Of a stretch of 64,000 nucleotides of DNA, positions 17,544 through 24,932 are shown piece by piece. Position 1 is the stretch's first letter, and each line of letters begins with the position of its first letter. The notes beneath the pieces are model-generated. The model was not told the origin of the DNA and searched no databases. It worked only from the letters and a program-made list of their open reading frames with translations. The position numbers and the translations under genes are program-made. The DNA is from Rickettsiales bacterium (GTDB lineage Bacteria > Pseudomonadota > Alphaproteobacteria > G027485855), in NCBI GenBank assembly GCA_027485855.1, contig JAIXQD010000001.1:1-64000 (forward strand), in the 5' to 3' direction.

Positions 17544-17870
17544 AAAAAATCTCTTTCTGCTGGCGCGCTTGGGGCGGTTGGTGCGTCAACTGCCCATTAC
17601 GGTACCAGCCGCTAAATGGGTGAATGGCTAAAGCAAGGCTATAGCCCAAAAAGTTTGACGCCTATTGATTGTCAATGCATCTGTGGCGGCAGGTGGGTGG
17701 AGCCTCGCCTCGACACCCGTGGTTAAAGCCGCGCAGACGCTGGGTCATTCGTTGTTTTTGCCCACAAGGATCGGCCAAAGGCCAAGCACCGGTCAAAAGA
17801 CAACGAAAAATCTGTTTGCCACCAAAGGCGTTCGTCGCACGGGAAACATTATAAAAGCATGCTGATGAAT
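17544..17870 (-). promoter_or_regulatory. long structured 5' leader of rne (candidate autoregulatory)
   Basis: About 330 bp without a gene lie between the rpmG terminator and the rne start. On the minus strand CGTTGTCTTTTG (17794-17805) pairs with CAAAAACAACG (17750-17760), a stem of 11 pairs with one bulge. Inside it is a smaller GGCC-TTT-GGCC hairpin, and nearer the gene is a GAGGCGAGGCTC-type stretch. E. coli RNase E controls its own level through a hairpin in such a leader. No sequence match to that element is claimed. Confidence 0.45.
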
Positions 17871-17880
17871 AAGCAACAAA

Positions 17881-17906
17881 AAAGGCGGGCCCATGAAGCC
17901 CGCCTT
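17881..17906 (-). terminator. terminator of rpmG
   Basis: A 9-bp stem AAGGCGGGC/GCCCGCCTT (17882-17890 with 17898-17906), followed on the minus strand by a T tract. It lies 22 bp beyond the rpmG stop. Confidence 0.85.
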
Positions 17907-17927
17907 AATTTTTAGCAGAAAAAACTG

Positions 17928-18098
17928 CTACTTAATTTTGCCTTCTTCATAAAGCACGTGTTTGCGGGCTTTGGGGTCGTATTTTTTGAGCTTGAGCTTG
18001 GTGCCCGCTTTGCGCGCTTGCATGCCAAAAGTGACATAGAAATGCCCCGTATCAGCCGTGCTCTTCAATTTGACCGGAACTCGTTTACCCTTAGCCAT
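17928..18098 (-). CDS. rpmG: 50S ribosomal protein L33
   Basis: A 56-residue basic protein reading MAKGKRVPVKLKSTADTGHF at its start and KKYDPKARKHVLYEEGKIK at its end: the L33 family, the alphaproteobacterial type without zinc cysteines. L33 lies near the 50S E site. The stretch between residues 24 and 33 (FGMQARKAGT) is less typical than the ends. It has its own promoter and terminator, so it is monocistronic. Confidence 0.92.
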   Translation of the reverse strand: MAKGKRVPVKLKSTADTGHFYVTFGMQARKAGTKLKLKKYDPKARKHVLYEEGKIK

Positions 18099-18107
18099 GA
18101 CCGACCT

Positions 18108-18149
18108 ATTTTGTTTAAGTTGCGCCTGATTTTGTTTAAATTGCGACTG
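18108..18149. repeat. 21-bp tandem direct repeat in the rpmG leader
   Basis: ATTTTGTTTAAGTTGCGCCTG (18108-18128) is followed without a gap by ATTTTGTTTAAATTGCGACTG (18129-18149), 19 of 21 identical. It lies between the predicted rpmG -10 box and start codon. Confidence 0.9.
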
Positions 18150-18179
18150 TATAAGCCAAAATTACCATCACTTTGTCAA
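18150..18179 (-). promoter_or_regulatory. probable rpmG promoter
   Basis: On the minus strand a perfect -35 TTGACA (18174-18179) and CTTATA (18150-18155) are spaced 18 nt apart. The -35 box overlaps the last codons of topA. Motif-based only. Confidence 0.55.
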
Positions 18180-20908
18180 GTTTTTTTAGCCTTGGCGGCT
18201 TTTTTAGTTTTGGCCGCCTTGGGTTTGCTAGGCTTTTCTGCCTTGGGCTTGTCTGCCTTACCCTTAACAACCTTGCTACCAGCTTTGGGATTCTTACCGG
18301 GATTATCTTTAAGCTTTTTGGCCATCAGCAAAGTCACCGCGGCCTCTAGTGAGGGCGTATCCATGCCTTTGGGCACGGTGGCCATTATTTTGCCATGCTT
18401 CACATAGGGCCCATAACGACCGCTATGCAGTGTAACGGCTTGCTGGTCATCAGGGTGTTTGCCCAGCTCTTGCCCAGGCGGACCGCCGCGACGATTACCG
18501 GTTTTTTCGCTCGCCTCAGCCAATAAGGTCAGCGCCCGATTAAGGCCGATGCTCAGCACATCCTCATCTTTGGGTATCGTTTTGTAAGTGCCGCCCCGTT
18601 TAAGATAAGGGCCAAATTTGCCAATGCCCGCCAGCACTTCTTCTTGCGTGTTGGGGTCGGTGCCAATGAGGCGCGGCAAATTAAGCAGCGCTAACGCCGT
18701 ATCAAACTCTAATGTGTGTGGGTCGCGGCCTTTGGGCAAGCTCATGCGCTTAGGTTTTTCAACCTCGGGCTTTTTCTTTTTCTTCTTTTTCTTGCCGGCT
18801 TCAATTTCAGCTTCTGGCTCTGGCGCGGCGGGCGCAACAGCTTGCGGCGCTGGCCCTAATTGCAAATAAAGCCCATAAGGCCCTTGCCGCACAGTAACCG
18901 GTAAGCCTGTAACGGGGTCATCGCCTAAATGTTTGGGGCCAGATAATGCGGCCATGCCGCCTTCTTCGCCCTCGTTGGCAATGCCCAAGGGGCGGGTGTA
19001 ATTGCATTGCGGATAATTAACACAGCCAATAAAGGCGCCAAAACGGCCGAGTTTGAGCGACAGGCGCCCATCCGCGCAAGCGGGGCAAGTGCGCGGGTTG
19101 CTGCCATCAGCCGGCGTCGGGAAAAAATGCGGCCCAAGGCTGGCATCCAGCGCATCAATGACATTGCTGATTTTAAGATCTTTGGTGCCATCGAGCGCGC
19201 CATTAAAATCGCGCCAGAAATCGGCCAGAAGTTTTTTCCAATTTAAGCTGCCACCCGAGACATCATCGAGCTGTTCTTCCAGCTTGGCGGTAAAATCATA
19301 GGCCACAATTTTGCTAAAGAAATTGGCCAAAAACTCGGTGACTAAGCGCCCGCGATCTTCAGGAATTAAAACCTTTTTATCTAGCCGCACATATTTGCGC
19401 GCTTGCAGCGTTTCCATGATGCTGGCATAGGTCGAGGGGCGGCCAATGCCTTTTTCTTCAAGGATTTTAACAAGGCTGGCTTCGCTATAACGCGGTGGCG
19501 GCTTGGTGAAATGCTGCTCGCCCGTAATATCGCCCACTTGCAAAGCGTCACCCTCTTGTAGCGGCGGCAGCTTGCGGCCATTATCGGTGCTGCTGTCATC
19601 GCTGTTATCATCGGCGGTTTCGCCATAAACGGCGAGCCAGCCCGCAAAAAGGGTGATAGTGCCTGTGGCTCTGAAGGTGGCAATGTTTTTGGCATCAATA
19701 ATATCGACGCTGACTTGCTCTTGTATGGCATTGGCCATTTGTGAGGCTAAGGTGCGCTGCCAAATAAGCCGATAAAGCTTAAGCTGATCCGCATCGAGAT
19801 AGCGCTGCATTTGCTCGGGCGTGCGGAAAATATCGGTGGGGCGAATGGCCTCGTGCGCTTCTTGCGCGTTTTTGGCTTTGCTGGTGTAAAAGCGTGCGTC
19901 TTTGGGCACGTAGCTATCGCCATGAATTTTGCCAATAGCCGCTCGCACAGCGCCAATGGCTTCGCCCGCCATTTGCACGCCATCGGTACGCATATAGGTG
20001 ATTAAACCGACGGTCTCACCGCCCAGCTCAATACCCTCATAAAGCTGTTGCGCTAAACGCATGGTGCGTGATGCGCCAAAACCCAACCGGCGCGAGGCAT
20101 CTTGCTGCAAGGTTGAGGTGGTGAATGGCGCATAAGGCCGCCGCTGCACTTGCTTGCGCTCGATTGTGCCGACGCGCCAGCTTTGCTGTGCCAGCCTTGC
20201 CAACACGGCATCGGCGGCATTTTTATCGGCCAGCGCAAATTTATCGAGCTTGTTATGGTCTATGGCCCAAAGCTGTGCTGGCACCTCGGCTTGTGCCGCA
20301 GTTTTAAACAGCGCGTTGATGCTCCAATATTCTTGCGGTTTGAATTTTTCTATTTCAGCTTCGCGCTCGCAAATAAGCCGCAGCGCCACCGATTGCACGC
20401 GTCCGGCCGATTTCGCCCCCGGTAATTTACGCCACAACACGGGCGACAGCGAAAAACCAACCAAATAATCTAAGGCGCGGCGGGCCATATAGGCATCAAT
20501 CAAAGGCTGATCGAGCGCGCGTGGTGCGGCAAGGGCGGCTTGCACGGCGGTTTTGGTGATTTCGTTAAAAGTAATACGCTGCACCGGGATGGTTTTGGCC
20601 AAGCGCTTTTGCGTTAAAACTTCGGCAATGTGCCAGGCAATGGCCTCGCCCTCGCGGTCAGGGTCAGTGGCCAAATAGACGGCGCTGGCATTTTTACTGG
20701 CGTCCACAATGGCGCTAATGGCTTTGCCCGCTCTGGCGCCAACTTCCCACTCCATGGCAAAATCATCATCGGGGCGCACCGAGCCATCTTTGGGCGGCAA
20801 ATCACGAATATGGCCATAGCTGGCCAGCACGTAAAAATCGCTGCCAAGATATTTATTGATTGTCTTGGCCTTGGCCGGACTTTCAACAATGACCAGTTTA
20901 TTTGCCAT
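18176..20908 (-). CDS. topA: DNA topoisomerase I
   Basis: 910 residues. It relaxes negative supercoils by a type IA mechanism. The N-terminal Toprim domain (KLVIVESPAKAKTINKYLG, then TDPDREGEAIAWH) is followed by the active-site tyrosine block GLITYMRTDG. After the core come one Cys4 zinc ribbon (CPACADG...CVNYPQC) and a string of topo I C-terminal repeats marked by GRFGAF, GPYGLYLQ, GKFGPYLK and GRYGPYVK. The protein has an eight-lysine run near residue 705 and ends in a Lys/Ala/Pro tail, as is common for DNA-binding C-termini. dprA is upstream, in the usual alphaproteobacterial order. Confidence 0.97.
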   Translation of the reverse strand: MANKLVIVESPAKAKTINKYLGSDFYVLASYGHIRDLPPKDGSVRPDDDFAMEWEVGARAGKAISAIVDASKNASAVYLATDPDREGEAIAWHIAEVLTQKRLAKTIPVQRITFNEITKTAVQAALAAPRALDQPLIDAYMARRALDYLVGFSLSPVLWRKLPGAKSAGRVQSVALRLICEREAEIEKFKPQEYWSINALFKTAAQAEVPAQLWAIDHNKLDKFALADKNAADAVLARLAQQSWRVGTIERKQVQRRPYAPFTTSTLQQDASRRLGFGASRTMRLAQQLYEGIELGGETVGLITYMRTDGVQMAGEAIGAVRAAIGKIHGDSYVPKDARFYTSKAKNAQEAHEAIRPTDIFRTPEQMQRYLDADQLKLYRLIWQRTLASQMANAIQEQVSVDIIDAKNIATFRATGTITLFAGWLAVYGETADDNSDDSSTDNGRKLPPLQEGDALQVGDITGEQHFTKPPPRYSEASLVKILEEKGIGRPSTYASIMETLQARKYVRLDKKVLIPEDRGRLVTEFLANFFSKIVAYDFTAKLEEQLDDVSGGSLNWKKLLADFWRDFNGALDGTKDLKISNVIDALDASLGPHFFPTPADGSNPRTCPACADGRLSLKLGRFGAFIGCVNYPQCNYTRPLGIANEGEEGGMAALSGPKHLGDDPVTGLPVTVRQGPYGLYLQLGPAPQAVAPAAPEPEAEIEAGKKKKKKKKPEVEKPKRMSLPKGRDPHTLEFDTALALLNLPRLIGTDPNTQEEVLAGIGKFGPYLKRGGTYKTIPKDEDVLSIGLNRALTLLAEASEKTGNRRGGPPGQELGKHPDDQQAVTLHSGRYGPYVKHGKIMATVPKGMDTPSLEAAVTLLMAKKLKDNPGKNPKAGSKVVKGKADKPKAEKPSKPKAAKTKKAAKAKKT

Positions 20909-20932
20909 TACGTCTCGTTTCTATTTGCAAAA

Positions 20933-22051
20933 CTATACTCTTAAGGCAATTTTTTGACCCGGATGGCGCTCTAGCCGTTCGGCCAGCTCCAACTCTAACA
21001 ATAATGTGTGCACTATTGGCGGCGACAGATGACAGGCGCGCAGCAATTCGTCAAGTGTTATGGGTGTGGGGCTTAACATTTCAAGGATTTGCGCGCGTGC
21101 TTGGGTAAGGTCGCTGTCGCTTGTGGGCCTTGCGGGCGGCGCTGTATAGGGGCGCTTGGCTTTTTCGTGCAGCAGCGTTTGCCGCTGTAATTGGCTGATA
21201 ATGTCGCTGACAGTTTCAACCAGATGCGCGCCTTCTTTCAGTAGCTGGTTGCTGCCCTGACAGCGCGGATCAAGCGGCGAGCCCGGTACGGCAAAAACCT
21301 CGCGCCCTTGCTCGGCCGCCATACGTGCGGTAATGAGCGAGCCCGAGCCGAGCTGCGCTTCAATCACCACCACGCCCAAACATAGGCCACTGATAATCCG
21401 ATTACGCCGTGGAAAAAGCTGCGCCACAGTCTCAGTGCCGAGCGGCATTTCAGCCATAATGCTGCCCATGCTTTTTATATTGTGGTGCAGCTCGGTGTGC
21501 TCGGGCGGATAAATGACGTCAGCGCCACCCGCCACCACAGCAATAGTGCCATTTGTAAGTGCGGCTTGGTGCGCGGCGCCATCAATGCCGCGGGCTAAGC
21601 CCGACACCACCACATAGCCTTGTGCGCCCAAATCAGCCGCAAGCTGAGCCACTATTTTTTTGCCATTAAGCGAGGCATTGCGTGAGCCCACCAGCGCCAC
21701 ACAAGGCCGATGCCAGATGGGTGCGCTGCCCAGCACTGTCAGCACTGGCGGCGCATCTTCTAAGCTGCGCAGCGCATCGGGATAGTCGCTTTCAGCAAAA
21801 GCAATAATGCGCCCACCTAAGGCTGCGGTTTTTTCAATTTCCTGCTCGATGCTGCTTTCGCTTGGCACACGCAGCGCCGCACTGCGGCCACCACGCCGCG
21901 CCAGCTCAGGCAGGGCCGCTAAAGCAGCACTGGCTGTGCCATATTGCTCAAGCAGCCGAAAAAAAGTTTGCGGGCCAACTTGTGCCGTGCGTGCCAAACG
22001 CAGCCACGCCTTTTTCTCAGCAGCAGAAAGTCCGGCAGAAAGTGCGGCCAC
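20933..22051 (-). CDS. dprA: DNA-processing protein DprA
   Basis: 372 residues. It binds incoming single-stranded DNA and loads RecA during natural transformation. An N-terminal helical domain precedes the Rossmann-like DprA domain (VALVGSRNAS, GLARGIDGAAHQAAL, FPRRNRIISGL), and a C-terminal winged helix of about 60 residues ends the protein. The start is a GTG, 6 bp after the plsY stop, with AAGGGG before it. DprA is widespread in bacteria not known to be competent, so its presence does not prove transformation. Confidence 0.93.
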   Translation of the reverse strand: MAALSAGLSAAEKKAWLRLARTAQVGPQTFFRLLEQYGTASAALAALPELARRGGRSAALRVPSESSIEQEIEKTAALGGRIIAFAESDYPDALRSLEDAPPVLTVLGSAPIWHRPCVALVGSRNASLNGKKIVAQLAADLGAQGYVVVSGLARGIDGAAHQAALTNGTIAVVAGGADVIYPPEHTELHHNIKSMGSIMAEMPLGTETVAQLFPRRNRIISGLCLGVVVIEAQLGSGSLITARMAAEQGREVFAVPGSPLDPRCQGSNQLLKEGAHLVETVSDIISQLQRQTLLHEKAKRPYTAPPARPTSDSDLTQARAQILEMLSPTPITLDELLRACHLSPPIVHTLLLELELAERLERHPGQKIALRV

Positions 22052-22057
22052 GCTGAT

Positions 22058-22678
22058 TTACCCCTTGCTGAAGCTAACTTTAGGCTCGGTACCAGCGATA
22101 ATACGTGCCATGTTGTCGCGGTGACGACTAAACACCAGCAGTGCCAAAGCCACTGTCACATAAGCAAAGAGACCCGGCACCAACCAAAAAGAGGTTACCG
22201 CAGCAACCAGCATAGCACTGAGGCTGCTAATAGACGAAGTTTTGCTGCGGGCAAATAAAATCAGCCAAGCGATAATGGCAGCGCCACCCAGCATGGGACT
22301 AAAAGCAAAAAACACCCCCATCACGGTGGCAACGCCGCGCCCGCCTTTGCCCATCAGCCACAGCGGATAAACATGCCCCAGCACCACAGCAACCGCTGCT
22401 AAAGCTGCGCCAATATTGCCCATCAGCTGCATGATCAGCCATACGGCCAAAAAGCCTTTAAGCATATCAAGCGCCAATGTGAGTGCGGCCAGCTTTTTGT
22501 TGCCCGTGCGCAAAACATTGGTCGCACCAATATTGCCCGAGCCAATTTGCCGCACATCGCCATGGCCCGCCAGACGCGTGAGCAGCAGGCCAAAAGGGAT
22601 GGCGCCTAAAAAATATCCTAAGGCAATGGCCAGTAACATATCTGAAAAAACGGGAAGGGTGAGGGTGAGCGTCATCAT
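22058..22678 (-). CDS. plsY: acyl-phosphate:glycerol-3-phosphate acyltransferase
   Basis: A 206-residue integral membrane enzyme that makes lysophosphatidate from acyl-phosphate. The conserved motifs are visible: GYFLGAIPFGLL near residue 21, the SGNIGATNVLRTG block near 50, and the glycine-rich GHVYPLW...GKGGRGVATVMG loop. It lies between pyrB and dprA. pyrC, often found between pyrB and plsY in related genomes, is absent here. Confidence 0.95.
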   Translation of the reverse strand: MMTLTLTLPVFSDMLLAIALGYFLGAIPFGLLLTRLAGHGDVRQIGSGNIGATNVLRTGNKKLAALTLALDMLKGFLAVWLIMQLMGNIGAALAAVAVVLGHVYPLWLMGKGGRGVATVMGVFFAFSPMLGGAAIIAWLILFARSKTSSISSLSAMLVAAVTSFWLVPGLFAYVTVALALLVFSRHRDNMARIIAGTEPKVSFSKG

Positions 22679-22751
22679 GATTTAATTCCTTTCGGCATAT
22701 TTTGCTTTGGGTATGCTTATGTTCCCAGTTTATGTTTTTTGTGCGCGCCCG

Positions 22752-23708
22752 TCAAATTGCCGGCATTTCTGCGCAATGGGCAAGGCATGCCATGCGAATC
22801 GCCACACCATTTTGCACTTGCCGTAAAATCAGGCTGCGTGTTGGGTCATCGGCCAGAGCATCGCTGATTTCAAGGCCACGATTCATCGGGCCTGGATGCA
22901 TAATAAAGGCTTTGGGTGCGGCTTTGCTAAGGCGGTCATGGGTGAGGCCATATTGCTGATAGTAGCTGGCGGCATCTGGGATGCTGCTGCTATGCATGCG
23001 CTCTTTTTGAATGCGTAGCGCCATAACAAAATCGGCATCGGGCAGGGCGCTGTCTAAATCATGCGTCAGGCTCACGCCTTGTGGCACATTATTGGGCATC
23101 AGGTGCGGCGGGGCGACTAAATGCAAATTTATGCCAAGGCGCGGCAATAGCAGCATATGCGAGCGCGCCACACGGCTATGTTTGATATCGCCGACAATCA
23201 CCACTTTAAGTCCGGCAAAATGGCCCGTGGTTTGTTTGATGGCCGTTTGTTTAATAGCCACTTGTTTAATAGTAAGAGCATCCAGCAGCGCTTGCGTGGG
23301 GTGCTCGTTGGTGCCGTCGCCCGCATTGACAATGGCGCAAGGTAACTGCGCTGCCATCTCATGCGGAAAAAAAGATTGCGCATGACGTATAACAATGGCC
23401 GCAGGCTGCATGGCCGCTAAAGTTTGTAACGTATCGCTTTGGCTCTCGCCCTTACTCAGTGCGCTTTGCTCAAATGCAATGCTTTGCACCTGTGCGCCCA
23501 GCCTGCCTGCGGCGCGCTCAAATGAAACACGCGTGCGGGTTGAATTTTCAAAAAAGCAAAGCATCACCGACTTTCCAGCCAGTAATAAAGGCGGGGCCTG
23601 TTGTTGCCCCATTTGCTGCCCCTGTTGTTGCCATAGCTCGGCCTGGTGTAAGAGCGCGGCAATTTGTGCGTCGCTAAGGTCGTTTATGCTGAGAATATTT
23701 TGTTTCAT
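22752..23708 (-). CDS. pyrB: aspartate carbamoyltransferase catalytic subunit
   Basis: 318 residues; the second step of pyrimidine synthesis (carbamoyl phosphate plus aspartate). The carbamoyl-phosphate site FFENSTRTRVSFE is near residue 50, HPTQALLDAL in the middle and HPGPMNRGLEI near the C-terminus. Between LLDALT and FAGLKVVIVGD there is an extra stretch of about 12 residues made of three IKQ[T/V] units, encoded by a 15-bp tandem repeat; most ATCases have only a short loop there. I start at the ATG at 23708, since the upstream in-frame extension is A+T-rich intergenic sequence. Confidence 0.95.
   Translation of the reverse strand: MKQNILSINDLSDAQIAALLHQAELWQQQGQQMGQQQAPPLLLAGKSVMLCFFENSTRTRVSFERAAGRLGAQVQSIAFEQSALSKGESQSDTLQTLAAMQPAAIVIRHAQSFFPHEMAAQLPCAIVNAGDGTNEHPTQALLDALTIKQVAIKQTAIKQTTGHFAGLKVVIVGDIKHSRVARSHMLLLPRLGINLHLVAPPHLMPNNVPQGVSLTHDLDSALPDADFVMALRIQKERMHSSSIPDAASYYQQYGLTHDRLSKAAPKAFIMHPGPMNRGLEISDALADDPTRSLILRQVQNGVAIRMACLAHCAEMPAI
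23229..23270 (-). repeat. 15-bp in-frame tandem repeat in pyrB
   Basis: Units at 23241-23255 and 23256-23270, plus a 12-bp partial unit at 23229-23240. They encode IKQVA, IKQTA and IKQT. Confidence 0.88.
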
Positions 23709-23769
23709 GGGGCAAGATTTACGCAATAAACGATTAATTAACAATAAGCGGTTTTTTTTAACTTTGTTG

Positions 23770-23802
23770 TTAACCATTTGTTAAGAATTAACCGTCTATT
23801 AA
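23770..23802. promoter_or_regulatory. two tandem CtrA-type boxes between pyrB and the HAD hydrolase gene
   Basis: TTAA-N7-TTAA occurs twice: 23770-23784 (TTAACCATTTGTTAA) and 23788-23802 (TTAACCGTCTATTAA). This is the full binding consensus of the cell-cycle regulator CtrA. The region lies 62 bp upstream of pyrB and about 90 bp upstream of the plus-strand hydrolase gene, so either could be the target. The surrounding DNA is A+T-rich, which raises the background chance. Confidence 0.55.
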
Positions 23803-23892
23803 TCCAGCCAGTTAATCTTACCAGGCACGAAAGCAATAAAAAGCAATGACCTGTACACCAATAATCCGTAATAATAAGCAAGATGAAATAAG

Positions 23893-24822
23893 ATGAGCCA
23901 AAACCAGAATGAGCGTAAAAAAATGAATTTACCGCAGACCATTCATACGCCTCTTGAAGTGCCGCTTCGTCATGTAATTTTTGACCTTGATGGCACACTG
24001 GCTGATTCTGAACACGCCTCTTTTAAGGCCTATGCGGTGGCATTGCGTGAGGCAACGGGCTGCACCAAATTGCGCGCCGATGTGCTGAGCCGCCTTGGCG
24101 TTGGCCGCGGCTGGCATGAGATTTTGCCACGCGTGAAAGACCGCTACGAAGAGCAGGGCCAGCAATTTCGTGATTCCATCGATGCCATTGCCGGTAGCCC
24201 CGATGCCATGGCCGATTTTAAAGCCGAGATAACCGCAAAATCGCTGCAAGCCATTCAAAATGATATGGCCGAAATGCCTTTTATTAAGCGTGTGCTCAAT
24301 CAATTGGCGCAGCAAGATGTGGGCTTTAGCATTGTCACCAGCGCCACGCCCGATCGGGTAGAGCTTATTCTCAATAAGCTTAAACTGGCCTCATATTTTA
24401 GCGCCGATAGCATTATTTGTAACGATGGCAGCTATACGGCCGAGCAAAAAAAACCGCATCCGCAAATGTATCTCGATCGTTTGGCAAAGCTTGAAAGCAT
24501 GGGCATTGATCGCAACGCGGTTATCGCCTTTGAAGATAGCCCCGCTGGGGTTGAAGCGGCTGTGCGTGCTGGCGTGCCCGTTGTGGGTGTGGCAGCGGCC
24601 AGCCATATTGCCAAAAACCTTAAGGCACAACATTGCGCCGAGCTGATGCGGCTTGGCGCCTTTACGGGTATCAGCAACTGGCGCGAGGCACAGCCCTTGC
24701 TCGACCAGCTGATTCAGCCCGAGATGTTTGACGCAGGCTTGGCCGATAAGGCACCAGTGCGTGCGGCTTCGCGCTCGGTTAAGCCTTCGGGCAAGCGTTC
24801 AGGCGTGGCGCGCCCAATCTAA
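23893..24822 (+). CDS. HAD-superfamily hydrolase (CbbY/phosphoglucomutase-like)
   Basis: 309 residues. HAD motif I FDLDGT is near residue 31, motif II VTSATP near 140, the motif III lysine in KKPHPQMY and motif IV FEDSPAGVEAA near 217. The helical cap after motif I is of the CbbY/beta-phosphoglucomutase type. Likely a sugar-phosphate phosphatase or mutase; substrate not predictable. A Ser/Arg/Lys-rich tail of about 25 residues after the domain is unusual. Its upstream region holds two CtrA-type boxes. Confidence 0.85.
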   Translation: MSQNQNERKKMNLPQTIHTPLEVPLRHVIFDLDGTLADSEHASFKAYAVALREATGCTKLRADVLSRLGVGRGWHEILPRVKDRYEEQGQQFRDSIDAIAGSPDAMADFKAEITAKSLQAIQNDMAEMPFIKRVLNQLAQQDVGFSIVTSATPDRVELILNKLKLASYFSADSIICNDGSYTAEQKKPHPQMYLDRLAKLESMGIDRNAVIAFEDSPAGVEAAVRAGVPVVGVAAASHIAKNLKAQHCAELMRLGAFTGISNWREAQPLLDQLIQPEMFDAGLADKAPVRAASRSVKPSGKRSGVARPI

Positions 24823-24932
24823 GGCGGCGCATCGCGCCCAGCTATAAGGCTCTGCTCTAAGCTTTACGAAACAAGCTAAAACGATTAAGCTGCGTGCTGT
24901 CAAAAAACAGGTCCAGAATGCAGGAACACGCC

